Of a stretch of 64,000 nt of DNA, positions 41,117-57,334 are shown piece by piece; position 1 is the first letter of the stretch; every line of letters starts with the position of its first letter. Location: assembly GCF_050624435.1 (NCBI RefSeq), contig NC_134546.1, positions 74,937,700-75,001,699 on the forward strand, written 5' to 3'. Source of the stretch: Tenrec ecaudatus (taxonomy: Eukaryota; Chordata; Mammalia; Afrosoricida; Tenrecidae). The notes beneath the pieces were generated by a model, which was not told where the DNA came from, ran no database searches, and saw only the letters and a list, made by a program, of their open reading frames with translations. The position numbers and the translations under genes were made by a program.

Positions 41117-43888
41117 CAGCAGTTCTCAACTTGTAGGTCGCAACCCCTTTGGGGGTCAAACAACTTTCACAGTGGTTACCTAAGGCCATTGAAAAACACA
41201 CATTTCCCATAATAAATGAGACACAGCTCCTCTATCCATCCCTAGGCAGGTCTGCCCACATGCAGATATGCCCGCGAGTACCTGGCATGATGACATCATA
41301 CCAACCCCATCACGTACACCCCGTACAAATACAGTGTATGTGACAGGGTTGGCGCCATAATGTGGACCAGTCACAAGTGTAGAGAACAGCTGTTGTATAG
41401 AGCAGCTGCTGTGTTCAAAGCAACTAGTGTGTTGAAAGCAGTAGTATTGGAGGTAAAATGACACTTCATGAATTATAATTACTGGGTAAGTGAAAGATCA
41501 TGTACTGTAAAATCATCAACTACTGCAAAAAAATCTGCACCATGGGAACTTAATCTGGATGCTGATCAGTCTTTTTATATCCAGCTGTGGTTTATGTGAA
41601 TACTGCCCCCTTGTGATAGTAACGGGTATGTAAAAACACAACACAGACCATGGTAAATCATAGGAAACTTTAATGAACTCTATTGACTGAACTATGCCAT
41701 GTATTATTTTTTGTATTGAAAATGTTGGTACATATTATTTTCATTAGCAAATCATCACATGACAATGAATCATGTAGAGAACGTTAAGAAAATATAGTGA
41801 GGGTTTTTTACAGTATGGTTTGAACTCAATCATTAAAGCAGGAATTGAAAAAACCGCAATGTGTTATTTGTTGTGAAGTTTTATCAGCTGAATATATAAA
41901 GCCAAACACACTAAAGCGCCATTTTGATAGCAAGCATCCGAGCTTTGCCAACAAGGATACCAAGTATTTTAGAAGCAAAGCTGATGGACTCAAGAAAGCC
42001 AGATTTGACACTGGTGGCAAGTACCACACAAAACGTAGCAGTCGTTGAAGATGCCTATTAGGTGGCACTCAGAATAGCCAGAGCTATGCAACCTCACATC
42101 ATTGCTGAGGAATTACTGTTGCCAGAGGCCAAAGACACTGTTTAAGTTGTGATCAGAGATGAATTTGTTACACAACTGAGTGCAATTTCCTTATATAATG
42201 ACACTGTCCACAGAAGTATAGAAGACATGTCTTCTGATATTCTTGATCTGGTAATCCAGGAAATTAAATCTGCTCCACTTCCAATATTTAGCATTCAGAC
42301 TGACGGATCTACAGACATTGCAAACTTTTCAGTGAGGTTTATGAATGATGGCGATATTAAAGATGGGTTTAATTTTTGCATACCTCTTAAAAAGACAACG
42401 AATGCATGTGATATATTTGACAGAGTTGGTTCGTTTCTGAAAGAGCATAAGATCTCTTGGGAAAAGGTTGGTGGTGTTTGCACAGAGGGTGCTCCTGCTA
42501 CACTAGGATGTTGACCTGGATTTCAAGTTTGGGTACTGAATGAGTCACCATAAGTCACCAGAACTAACTGGAGGATTCATTGGTAAATATTAGCAATGAA
42601 GACACTGCCACAAGAGTTACAAGAAGTAGTGAAAAGTGTCATAAGTTCTGTCCATTTTTAAAGGCAAGCACGTTAAACAGTCAACTATTTTCGCAACTGT
42701 GCAACAAATTGGATGTGCCAACTAATTCTCTGCTATTTTACAATAAAGTGAGATGGTTGTTGAGAAGATACGCTTTAAAACAGATTTTTGAGCTTCGCGA
42801 TGAACTCAAAACGTTTTATAATCTGAAAGCAAGCTGCAGTCCAAAGCACTTTTCAGCATTAAAAGTGAACTGAAGAAAATAGCTAACTTACTTTGTTGAC
42901 ATCGTTGCCATCTGAATGCGTTAAATTGATCACTGCAAGGACCAAATGCAACATGCCTCAATTTGTCTGAACAGATCTGATCATTCCAAATCAAACTTTA
43001 GCTTTGGCAAAAAAATAAAAAATTGTATGAAAATAAAATTTACATGTTGTCTACCTTATCTGCTTTCTTTGAGGAACATGACATTGAACCAGCCAAAAGG
43101 ATGATGATTTCTGTGAAAGAACACTTGCACATGCTTGCAGACAAAATTTCATCGTACTTTCCAATCCTACCTGACGCCCTATTTGCATTTGGAAGAAGCC
43201 CATTCATAGTCAGAGTTGAAGATATTCCTGAGACAGCACAAGAGGAGCTTACTGAACTCAATAACACTGATGCAGTGAGAACTGATTTCTCTACAATACT
43301 AGTTACAAAATTTTGGATCAAGTGTTTGCAGTCATATCTTGTTATGAGACTGTGTTGCACCTTCGTCTTCCATTTCTTACTACATATATATTGTGCAACA
43401 GGGTTTTTCAGCTTGTTGGTTATCAAGTCTAAATACAGAAGTAGACTTGTGGAAGATGATCTTCATTGTGCTCTTGGAAAGACTGCCCAGAGAATTGCTG
43501 ATCTAGTGAAAAAAGTTATCTCAACCATCACACTGACATTGGCTTTTAAAACATACTGTCACAAGACGTGGCAATGTAGTTTACTGTTGTTATATTAAGA
43601 CCTTTACTCGTGCTACACCATGCAAGATAAAATTTCATTTATTTGTAATTAGAAATATATATTTCACAAAATATATTTACATATTGTTTTGTAATTAATC
43701 ACTATGCTTTTTGTTCAATTTGTAACAATGAAAATACATCCTGAATACAGATGTTTACATTACAATTCATAACAGTAGCAAAATTACAGTTATGAAGTAG
43801 CAACAAAAATAATTTTATGTTTGGGGGTCACCATAATATGAGGAACTGTACTAAAGGGCTGTGGCATTAAGAAGGTTGAGAACCACTG
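41117..43888 (+). mobile_element. Nearly full-length autonomous SPIN-like hAT transposon, decayed
   Basis: A 2.77-kb element bounded by CAGCAGTTCTCAACTTGTAG and GAAGGTTGAGAACCACTG. These termini match the short SPIN-like copies in the window and my memory of SPIN. The left subterminal region keeps the CGCAACCCCTTTGGGGGTCA palindrome-like block and CAGTGTATGTGACAGGGTTG. The right end matches the internally deleted copy at 54,438-54,906 over about 270 bp. The two flanking octamers (TTGGTTTA and GTCTAAAT) do not match convincingly. It is inserted in ERV-L internal sequence. SPIN copies could move MITEs in trans, so this is a remnant of the source class. Confidence 0.9.
41845..43600 (+). pseudogene. 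hAT transposase (BED zinc finger plus hAT core), broken
   Basis: The transposase of the SPIN-like element. The BED finger lies at 41,845-42,048: CVICCEVLS, then LKRHFDSKHPSF (two Cys, two His with the usual spacing). The catalytic-core region at 42,149-42,514 includes FSIQTDGSTDIANF, where the Asp is the likely first acidic residue. A further core piece is at 42,580-42,873 (SLLFYNKVRWLLRRYALKQI). The C-terminal part at 43,023-43,530 ends with the hAT dimerisation-like stretch LLVIKSKYRSRL and ALGKTAQRIADLVKK. At least three frame breaks and several stops (for example after 42,048, 42,514 and 42,873) make it non-functional. It is a transposon relic, not a domesticated ZBED gene. Confidence 0.88.
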
Positions 43889-44479
43889 GTCTAAATCTTC
43901 TTCAGGACTCCGGGCTTGATTTTTAAAATGTACCAAGCAGAGAGGTCTCCGGGTGATTTTAGCAAATTCCCACTCAGGGCCTCTGTTGACAACTAAGGGT
44001 AGTACAGCAGCTAGGCCAGGATCCCAGGATCCTGTCCCTAAGGCAGTTGACCCGACACTTTCCAAGCAGTCTGACCTATCCCAGCCTTATGTGAAGCCTT
44101 GCATGGAGGAAGTGTCCCATTGACTCCTGCAGGATCAGAAGACCAGGCGTTGTCTCCTCTACACACCCATAGTGAGGCCCCTCACAATGTCCAAGCTCAG
44201 CCCCTGAAAGAGGGACCACCAGGGACCAAAAAGACCAACCCTTTTTAATTTTTTTCCCTTATCCTATCCCTTCCTGCCTCCAAAAGTTAGGAAAAATTAA
44301 CTTATGTTACCTTTGTAAAAGGAAAGTCGAGTCCTCAGCCTCTCCCTGCTTACCCACTGAAAGAAATGCAATACCCTCAACCCCTCGATTGCCAAACTGG
44401 CTTTCGGAGACACATGGATCTTCCCAACACTCACTAGCGAGAATAAAGTGTCCCAATTTAGAAATAAATGAAATCACAC
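43889..44479. other. Interval without recognised gene
   Basis: Less AT-rich than its neighbours. It ends with GAATAAAGTGTCCCAATTTA near 44,441, which could be an old LTR polyadenylation region. Possibly the continuation of the ERV-L cut by the hAT element; not supported by a domain. Confidence 0.35.
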
Positions 44480-44995
44480 CACTTACACACAGCAAAAGAC
44501 AGCATTAGAAGAGTGCAATGGGAGCCCACAGATTGGAAAAATGTTTTTTTTACCAATGACACATCAGACAAAGGGCTAATTAAGAAAATATACAGAACGA
44601 ATAACGAGACCCAATCAAGTAATGGGAAAAGATATGAACAGACAGTTCACTAAAAATGAAGGACAAATGGTTAACAGACATAAAAAAATGCTCATGTCAC
44701 TAGCCTTCTGGGAGATGCAAATTCAAACCACAATGATAGCACTTAATACCTACAATTACAGCCCAAACCAAAGAAACAAAACCACAAATGCTGGAGATGA
44801 TATGGAAGGATTAGGATTCACATATACTGCTGGTGGACTTATAAATACATAGAAACACACAAATATCATACAGCCACTGGGAAAAGCAGCTCACTACTTA
44901 AAACAACCAGTACTTGAAATCCCATATGATCCAGCAATACCAGGAGTAGGCATCATGGAATTCTTATACTGAGAAATATATTTTTAAAAACAAAG
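44480..44995 (+). repeat. L1 ORF2 C-terminal and 3' remnant (ancient eutherian L1)
   Basis: The sequence follows the conserved end of L1 ORF2: ACATCAGACAAAGGGCTAAT, a GATGCAAATTCAAACCACAATG block, TACTGCTGGTGGACTTATAA and CATATGATCCAGCAATACCA. Decayed, and lacking the young UTR. Confidence 0.85.
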
Positions 44996-45779
44996 GAAAA
45001 AACATAAAGCTCAATCAAAAAGGAATATTAAAACCTACAGATTTTAAATGGGTCAAAGAGGACCTCAAAGGATAAAGGTTTATATTTTAACTCAACTGCA
45101 TCTAGAATCATCCACTTTCCAAAGAATTCTGAATGATAGCAAGGCCAGTCACATTCCTGTTCAATGGCACAGTATTTCTCGTTATCAGAGTAACAACATG
45201 GGTCAAAAGAGAGCTCAAATGTAAACTCAGATATTGGACTTGGTATCAATGTACATAAGCACACAGAATGAGTCTATCAGGCTTTCACAGTCTCTGTACT
45301 CATGATTTCCTGCAGGATTTACATTGCAGTCAAACAATGTGGCCGACATTTCATTCAGCCCTTCTGTCCAATTACTGCATCAGTTTATCCTATGTGCTTT
45401 CTGGAACATATTATAAAATGTAATTGGATACTGGAGGCACTGCCAGTCACTAAAAGCATATGCACTGTCACATCCCCTGTATTCATATGGTGTCTGTTGT
45501 ACAAACCCCCAACCAAAATTATATCAGTTAGAATCCTAATGTAGTTTACTGACATGAGGCCAAAGAATTTGCAAAGTCACTATGTTCCCAGAGCTTTCCT
45601 CCTGCATGCAATCAGTGTTATGTGAAGACACATGACTCCCTGTGGGGAGTTTTCCCATTTTGACAGAATTTAAAGCCTTTTCAATTTTGTGTGTTTATGT
45701 CAAGAAAACATAGAAACACTGGTAAGTTTGCCCACACTCACTACAGCTACATGGGACTATCCTACATGAAATAATTGAT

Positions 45780-46435
45780 GAGACATGAGCTCTACATTTT
45801 TAAAAAACTTTCTTTTAATCTAAAACTTTACAGCGTAAATTGGTTTTCCATTCAAAACTTCATATGTAGATTGCAATCCCCATCATGTACCAGTACGCTT
45901 CCCACTTTCACCCTCCCTGTGTTTTACCATCTTTATTCATCCTTCTCTTCTGTCTCGTCTTACTTTCAAGAGCTTTTATTCATAAGCAAATGCTGTCCTT
46001 TTTATTTGGTAAGCTTGATTGTTTTAAGAAGTGTATACCTCTTGGATGTTATTCTTCCTCTGCAAGCCTGTAAATTGTTGGGTTTAAAGCTGAGTCAGAG
46101 GAATGAGTACTGTTCTACGAGTGAAGAGTTGCCAAAGCCCAGATTCTCAGTATTCCACCAGTCTCCATGAGATCAGTAAGCCTGGTCTATTTTATGATAT
46201 TGAGTTTTGTTCCACTTTGTTCTCCCAGTCTACCCAGGACCCTCTCTTGAGTTCCTTTTCAGAGTAATTAGCAGTGGTAGCTGGGCACCACCTAGTTCTT
46301 CTGGTCTCAGAGTTGTGGAGACTGAGGTTTGCTGTGGTCCATTCATCCTCTGGACTAATTGTTCCCAGACAACTTCTATTTTCCCCAGTCTTATTTTATG
46401 ATACTTTTGTGCTGTGTCCAGGTGGTAACAAAGAG
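45780..46435 (-). repeat. L1-related 3' UTR remnant, minus orientation
   Basis: The plus strand contains AAGCAAATGCTGTCCTTTTT, GTATACCTCTTGGATGTTAT and GTAGCTGGGCACCACCTAGT, motifs I associate with older Afrotherian L1 UTRs in reverse. Assignment from memory only. Confidence 0.45.
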
Positions 46436-46724
46436 CATGCAGGTGGGTTGGACACTACTGGCATCTAGGAGGGCACGCTACTGCTTGGCATAGCTGTGAT
46501 CCAGAAACACCAAATCCAGCTCTCATTTGGGTACTGAAAGCCTGAAGAGCAAGGAGGTGTCCATGCACTGTGCAGAACGTTGGAAGACCCTCTCCCACAA
46601 CAGTGGACCATGTCAGTAAAGTGACAGCAATTCAGAGAATGTGTAGCCACATGGTAAGTTACAACTATCTGGTCCCGCAATCAGCCCAGACCAAGCCCTA
46701 GTACCTCTTTGTTTGAGAAGATTT

Positions 46725-48249
46725 GTTACACTTGCCCCATTGAAAGGTTTTCTCATTAAGAATTTTCTCATGTTGAAATATACTTGACTTCCACATATTA
46801 GATATTCCACATTTAATTCATACAAAAGTCTTTCCTGTGTGAATATCTGATGTATTGTAAGGCACCACCTTCACCACATATATAAGGTTTACAACCTTCA
46901 CAACATGCATAAGGTTTGCTACCTGAAAGTTTTATCACCTTCACCACATACATAAGCTTTTTAACCAGGGGTACGTAGATGAATTTTGAGACGTGACCTC
47001 TAGATGAAGGCTTTTCCACATTCACCATATACATGGGGTTTCTCTCAAGCATGAGTTCGCCAATGAAAAGTGAGAGCATACTTCGTGAGAAAAGCTTTTC
47101 CACATTCACCACATACATGGGGTTTCTTTCCTGTGTGAAATGTCTGATGTGCTGTAAAACAATGTTTTGGCTGAAAGCTTTACCACACTCACCACATACG
47201 TGGGGTTTCTCTCCAGTATGAGTTCGCTGATGAACAGTGAGACCCTTCTCCCAGGTAAAAGCTTTCCCACATTCACCACATACATGGGGTTTCTCCCCAG
47301 TATGAGTTTGCTGATGAACACTGAGACTCTTCTTCCAGGCAAAGGCTTTTCCACATTCACCACATACAGAGGGTTTCTTCCCTGTGTGACACATCTGATA
47401 AGGTTTCGCTTCTGGCTGAAAACTTTACCACACTCACCACATATATAAGGGTTTTCCTCATTATGAGTTTGTAGATGAGTTTTTAGATCTGCTATCTGAA
47501 TGAAGTCTTTGCTACATTCACCAAATATATAGGATTTCTCTCCAATATGAGTTCGCTGATGAGCAATGAGATCACTGTTAGTAGTGAAGTCTTTCCCACA
47601 TTCACTGCATACACAGGGCATCCCTGACACATGTGTTTCTGATGTTCCTTAAGGAATGATTTATTATGAAAAGCTTGGCCACGTTCCAAGCATTTATATG
47701 ATTTTTGTCCTTTATCAGCTGTTCGATAATGTGCAGTGAAGTAGAATACTTTGTCGAATTCTTGCCCACACTGACTGCATTCATAAGTCTTATCTAGTAT
47801 AAGAATGAACTGATGCTCACAGCGGATGGACTCCTTGATGAAGGTTTTCCCACTTTTATCACCTATGTGTGGTTTCTCAGTTTTGTCAGATTCTTGATGC
47901 TGAATGCATTGTGGCTTCATATCACTGGATTTTTCACACTCTGGGAATTTCATTTCAGTACAAAATTGCTCTTGTTCAATATCAAGAAAAGGTTTCTCAT
48001 CCCCATTGAGCTCAATGGACTTCTTTATTTTGCTGCTACTCTTTTGATTTAATGCAAGAATGATTAGATCTGATTCTACATTTTTTTCATGCAAGCCAAA
48101 TATCTCATAATTTTCCTGTAGAGGAAAATTATTTTTGTGCTGATGAAGAATATCTTCCAATGTATTAAATTTATAGCAGTGTTTGGTTCTGTCCACATTT
48201 CTTTTATGTTGTGAGTGCAGCAGCACATGATCTTCAACTTTCTGGATCT
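46725..48249 (-). pseudogene. C2H2 zinc-finger exon of KRAB-ZNF copy B, frameshifted
   Basis: Paralogue of the finger exon at 1-1,240. The acceptor CTCTTCTTTTGTAG ends at 48,250, so the exon starts at 48,249 with AG-ATC-CAG, phase-compatible with the KRAB exon. The spacer of about 125 residues is open and keeps CYKFNT, QHKNNFPL, FCTEMKFPEC and QCIQHQESD in common with copy A. After two fingers the frame breaks by a 1-bp loss near 47,647. A second shift lies near 47,395 (RNLI to MCHTGKKP) and a third near 47,165. A stop (TGA) at 47,045-47,047 follows, and then several degraded fingers to about 46,725. Finger helices readable in between include [26 protein letters not shown] and TWEKGLTVH. No full-length protein can be made. 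Confidence 0.88.
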
Positions 48250-48784
48250 CTACAAAAGAAGAGAACATTGAAACTTTTCATCATCTTGATTGACAAGGTA
48301 ACCTAAAAACACGCATTAATTCAAGGTAGATCTTTAGTGACAACCCTCTTATATGAATGTCAATAAAATACTATACTTAATGTTTCTTGTCCATTGTTAC
48401 AAATATAATTGTGTAAACAATCCAAATTGTAAAAGCAATAACTGTAGAAACAGGGTTGGATGTGAAAATGATGAATGAACAGAGATTTGGTAGTTGCTTA
48501 AATATGTCCACGAAAATATACAAAGAATGTAATACAAGCATGACACTGAGACCCGTAGACCACAGGAGTGGTAAGGCCTGCTAATTTCAGTTGCTAGACG
48601 TCAGATATTGATTCCATCGATCTTTAAAGGAAGACAACTAAGTACTACACAAAGTTGGAAATGTGAAAAATGCAGACTGTTCTACTTAGGACAAAACAAT
48701 TTTTATAAGTATATATGAAAGTTATTATGGTACACAAACACATTCCTTACGTTTATGGAGAGCCTACATTCTAGCTTACAAAAC

Positions 48785-48960
48785 TCAATTTCCAGTGTTG
48801 TCCTGTGATGTCTTGCATGTTGCTGTGATGGCAGAAGAAATGCCTCCCAGTATTTCAAATTCAAGCAGGATCAACCATGGTGCCCAGGTCTTAGTAGAAT
48901 TTCCAGAAAGACAGACTAGGAGCAGGAACTGGTGAGTTACTTCTAGAACATGAGCTCCTC
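48785..48960 (+). repeat. RTE-type LINE fragment, copy B
   Basis: Paralogue of the fragment at 1,785-1,960 (CATGTTGCTGTGATGGCAGA, then TCAAATTCAAGCAGGATCAA). Present before the duplication. Confidence 0.5.
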
Positions 48961-49384
48961 AGGTTTACTGTCACTGAAATAACATTTTAGAAGTACTAAC
49001 TTCTTAAAGTACAGTCAATAGTGATGTGGATGGAGTAATGCTTTGGGGACCTTCAGTGGGTGACATGGCAACACTAAAAATGAGAAAAAATAACTGAAAA
49101 TAATTGAAAGATAGAATTTATGAAGTATTATCAAGAAAAATTTTAAGTTGTCAAAACAAAATGAAATATTTAAACATTTATAGTGTATGTATTATTGGAC
49201 TTTAATTAAGTTGTAGCTATTTTAATTAGATAATCAAGTGGTTTGTAAGGCTGAGATTGACAAATTCAAGAAGACTGGTGTTGTACTCAACATCAAAAAA
49301 ACACATGGCAAAATCTTTCCTGAAGTTCAATGTTGTCAGTGGTAGGTTATGATTTATGTGCATGCAAAACCAGTTACTACATGT

Positions 49385-49470
49385 GCTATTTATATTTTTT
49401 TCACAAAGTGTTAAATCAAACAAGTGTGCTATTTAAATTTTTTCACCAAGTGTTAAATCAAACAAGTGTG
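49385..49470. repeat. Short tandem duplication, two copies of about 55 bp
   Basis: The unit GTGCTATTTA...GTGTTAAATCAAACAA appears twice in a row with a few differences (CACAAAG against CACCAAG). Copy A lacks it. Confidence 0.8.
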
Positions 49471-49910
49471 GGATCAAGCCCCACAGTCAAACGAGTCCTT
49501 AGGAGCAGCATGTGAAATTAAGGAAGACAAAGCAGACAGCAAAGACAGGGTACTGGGGCCTCATCCGCAATGCCGAATAAGTGATCGAGTTCATTTAACA
49601 GTGAATTTATACAGTAGCAAGGCATCCAAGCCTTCAGCAGGCATACACACAGAATGGGCAAAGTATGAATCTGGGATAGACTGACTCTTTTAGGAAAACT
49701 CTTCATGACAAGTATCAAGCTGTGGGAAGTGAGACCAAGAAGAGAGTGGAAGCAGACAAATTCACTATTATCAGAATTAAAGAAGCCTGCAAGACCAGGA
49801 TTCTGAGTGGAGGGAGCCTTCACATTGGTGGCCTACAGAAGAATTGTAGTCATAATTTTCCTATTAAAATTCATCACCATCATCCTCACGATATCCTCCC
49901 ATTATAGTGA

Positions 49911-50477
49911 TGTTGTACATGAGCCGGAAAAGAGCAACTGAGACGTGAGATTGAAAGAAATAGAAGAAAAGGAAGAAGAAGAAGAAGAAGAAGAAGAAGA
50001 AGAAGAAGAAGAAGAAGAAGAAGAAGAAGAAGAAGAAGAAGAAGAAGAAGAAGAAGAAGAAGGAGAAGAAGAAGAAGAAGAAGAAAAAGAAGAAGAAGAA
50101 AAGGAAGAAGAAAAAGAAAAGGAAGAAGAAGAAGAACTGGCGCAGGGACCAGCGAGCTGAAAAGGAAAAATGGATCGCCGGTCCCCCTGCTTACAGACTT
50201 GGGTTTTTATAAGGTTTCATTAAACTGCTGAGCTGTGCAAGCAAGCTGGTACAGAAGCAGAACTTGTTGTTAAGCAGCGCAACAGAGTAAGCTGGTAGAG
50301 AAGCAGACTTTGTGGTTGCACAATTTCCTGGTGCAGGATAGTCGTTTGCTGATTTTAAGAACAAGGGGCTATTTGGTTTTGGTTGGTTTTTTGTTTTTTG
50401 AGGCCTGTGGTTGCATTTTAGGACTGGTGCAGATTATTTGCTTAGTATAATTGGCTTTACTTAGGCTAACTATTACA
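49911..50477 (-). mobile_element. Solo LTR of the class I ERV family, with an internal (GAA)n expansion
   Basis: On the minus strand it begins TGTAATAGTTAGCCTAAGTA (compare TGTGATAGTTAGCCTAAGTG at 62,750). It includes CTTGCTTGCACAGCT, CTTATAAAAACCCAAGTCTG and GCTGGTCCCTGCGCCAGTTC, and ends TCCGGCTCATGTACAACA. A perfect 4-bp target duplication, GTGA on the plus strand, flanks it at 49,907-49,910 and 50,478-50,481, as expected of a gammaretrovirus-like integration. The family's pyrimidine tract downstream of the TATA box has grown into about 165 bp of TTC/GAA. Confidence 0.9.
49970..50136. repeat. (GAA)n microsatellite within the solo LTR
   Basis: More than 40 GAA units with GGA and AAA interruptions. 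The Glu-rich plus-strand frame over it is not a gene. Confidence 0.95.
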
Positions 50478-54437
<3,960 letters not shown>

Positions 54438-54906
54438 CAGCGGTTCTCAATCTAAGGATCTCAACCCCTTTGGGGATCGACTGACACGTTCACAGGGGCT
54501 GCCTAAGATCATCAGAAAACACATATTTCCAATGTCTTAGGAACCAAAACACCGCTCCTCTATCTGTATCCAGGCAGGTCCACCCACATGCAGATACTCC
54601 CACATATGAGTACCGGTTGTGAAGACTATTACCCATGCGACACCTTGCTTCAAAACAAAATTTCATTTGTCATTAGAAACAAATATTTCACAATATCTAA
54701 TTACATATTGTTTTGTGATTAATCACTATGCTTTAATTATGGTCAATTTGTAACAATGAAAACACATCCTGCTTACATTATGATTCCTAACAGCAGCAAA
54801 ATTACACTTATGAAGTAGGAAGAAAAATAATTTTATGATTGGGGTCACAATGTGAGGAACTGTATTAAAAGGTTGCCTGCCATATTAGGAAGGTTGAGAA
54901 CCACTG
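54438..54906 (+). mobile_element. SPIN-like internally deleted hAT element, copy B specific
   Basis: Left terminus CAGCGGTTCTCAATCTAAGG, right terminus GAAGGTTGAGAACCACTG. It keeps about 200 bp of the left end and about 270 bp of the right end of the autonomous element (TTACATATTGTTTTGTGATT, ATCACTATGCTTTAATTATG). Flanks CACCAGAC and CTCAAGAG match at 5 of 8. The empty site in copy A is around 5,869-5,880. Confidence 0.9.
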
Positions 54907-56957
54907 CTCAAGAGTGATAAGCTTCCACATCTTCAAGAGTTATTTACTTGGTGGCTATTTAGTTTTGTGAGATACTGCAGGGCAAATCATGGAACATCCT
55001 GAACCTCTACCTCATAGGGACAGTTCTACTGCTCGTCCTGAAAAATGAACTGTAATATTCATGGATCAAGAGCTATATCAATGAAGATAATGACCAGGGC
55101 AGATGGGACACAGTGACAGAGCCAATGGTGAGAGATCCACAAATAGCTTTTCAGCCAAGATTGTGGAACAGGCAGGCAAGATCAAGAGGACCATATCATC
55201 AAGGAGCTGAGAGGAGACTGTAAAGATGGAAGTAAGAAATGAGCCTATATTCAGAAGGCACAATGTCTGAGAGGGACACAGAGAACAGGCCTGCTCTGAA
55301 GAAGAGCAAATCTGCCTACGTTTTCCTTAATATGAATCCCAATGTGTAGCCTACTGATTCTGATACAAAGTTACATTCTGCCACTTAATAAAACTTGTGC
55401 CTGTGATTCTGGACTGTAATTTTTTATGTGGCCACTACAAAAAATTAATGAACTGAGAAGGAGAGAACTGTGGTAAAGATAACTGTTGTCAGAACTGGAA
55501 AACCATTAGAGAGTACATGTATGTTTATGTTCTTCCTCATATGAATCAGGGCTGAAGCTGATGGTTGATTCTCTCTCCTACATCTATAGTTAGAGGAGGT
55601 GAGAAGCCGTCAACCATTTTTAAATTAGTATTGCTACAAGGCCCAGTTCAGAGGCATTAATGAGAATGCTGCAGTTTGGGAGACTATTTAATACCATCTT
55701 CAGAAAGAAACATTACGGAAACTTACTCAGACAAAAAACCCATGGAAAAATGGACTCTCCTAAAGAAGTGATCTTGTTTCTCCTTAAAACGTAGCATAGT
55801 GTTAAATGTGAATGATACTCATGGGTTGCCCATAGAAAAATGAATTATCAGTTTAAAGCTAATATCATCCAAAGAATCCTTAGTGATGTATTATGTTCAA
55901 TGTCAGTAGTTTAGTGTTACTCCTATGATCAATATATTCCTAATCTTCTCCATACCAATGTTGAAGTCAGAGTCAAAGTTCATCTCTAACTTCTACTACT
56001 TCAAATTTCCACTTTCCAGTGAACTGAATCAGTATTGTACAGGCTTCTGCACTTCCAGTAGGAAATACAGAAAAGGATAAAACGCATCAGAATTACCTGA
56101 GTCTTGGTCATTTTCTTTGGTCCTTATAACACTGCCAACAATGGGGATGCTCTATGTTTGTCTTATCTGTATCAGCTCCAATGATGCTCACAAATTTCAG
56201 TCTCTCAGGAGGACATCCCAGAAATAATAATACCCAAACCAGGCACTTCTTCCTTCTTCCTCTAAGCTGCTGGTTGGTGAAAATCTGCAGGCTGATGGGA
56301 GGATACAATGTGAGTAGTTTAGGTCCAGATGCTATAAGTGTTCCTGTCCATCTTCTTAACACAGTCCCCAATACTGTTAACGGTCTCCTATTGAGTGACG
56401 GAAAACATGTTAATACCATGAGCAATAAAAGCTAACACTCATAATTTTCAGACCTATGAGTAAAAGATGACTTTATAATAAACAGAGCTTGGACAATCAA
56501 ATACACATGTCAAAAAGAAGAAACAATAAAGCTGGACCGCTACCTCAAAACACATGGAATATCAATTCCTTACTGTGGGACTCTCAAGGAGAATGACAAA
56601 TCAATGAGCCCTTATGATGATGATGTTAATTAAAGCATCTGGAAAGTTTGAAATGGGCTATATAAAGAACTATTATAAATTGAATGCTATTTTTCTAAAG
56701 GAACTGTAAATTGTACAATCACTTTAGAAACACTTTCAAAGTCACCATCAAGTAGAGTTACACATATAAGCACCGCTAGGACAGAGGAGAACTGTTCTAC
56801 AGTTTCCGAGATTATAGAGTCACGGCAGGCAGCTGATGGGTTTGTACCTCTAACCTTGAGCTTAGCAGTCCAACACTTAACACATCAAAACCAGGGCTCC
56901 ATATTAAACACTTATACATCATCTATTAGTTTAAAATTTATATACATGTATGTATAT
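54907..56957 (-). other. 5' intron of KRAB-ZNF copy B, paralogous to 5,880-7,940
   Basis: Non-coding and continuously alignable with copy A (for example CAATATATTCCTAATCTTCT in both). No gene seen. Confidence 0.6.
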
Positions 56958-56971
56958 AAGAATGAAGTAAG

Positions 56972-57133
56972 TTGTGATAAGAGTTGTATGAGTCCCTAAT
57001 AAAATGTAAAATAAGAGGAGAAAAAATGAATGGGGCAAAGAATGTACAGATATGCTTTATACAATTGATGTATGTATATGTATGGACTGTGATAAGAGTT
57101 ATATGAGCCCCTAATAAATTGTTTAAAAATAAA
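56972..57133 (+). mobile_element. Short L1 tail insertion, dimeric-tail subfamily
   Basis: A 162-bp insertion with a perfect 14-bp target duplication AAGAATGAAGTAAG (56,958-56,971 and 57,134-57,147). It consists of the end of one tail (GAGTCCCTAATAAAATGTAA) followed by a second tail (GGCAAAGAATGTACAGATAT to CCCCTAATAAATTG). The junction is the same as in 37,991-38,984. Absent from copy A near 7,960. Confidence 0.93.
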
Positions 57134-57334
57134 AAGAATGAAGTAAGAAGTATACATCTCCCCATAGTGAGTGCATTTTGAACTCGAAGACAAATAATAC
57201 TTCTAATGTAGCATTATTTGCAGTAACCCCTTGAAGTTAGATAGTTTGCCTATACAAGTCTTTCTAGCGATGGCCCCTTAACTCCTTCCAAATATTTAGG
57301 TGGGTGTGTCATCTGACAACGTGAATGAGGAAAA

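Larger units (their letters stand above)
48250..49910 (-). other. Intron of KRAB-ZNF copy B (left part)
   Basis: It aligns with 1,241-2,370 as far as about 49,365. It then contains a 55-bp tandem duplication (49,385-49,470) and unassigned sequence up to the solo LTR. RTE fragment at 48,785-48,960. No KRAB-B exon found. Confidence 0.6.

Noticed and set aside
41845..42048. A domesticated ZBED-type host gene
   Set aside because: The BED finger lies inside clear hAT termini with a frame broken several times downstream; it is the transposon's own transposase.
41109..43896. An 8-bp target duplication for the autonomous SPIN-like element
   Set aside because: TTGGTTTA and GTCTAAAT do not match well enough to claim it.
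49945..50160. Plus-strand frame encoding a Glu-rich protein
   Set aside because: It is the (GAA)n array inside a solo LTR; no start context, no conserved sequence.
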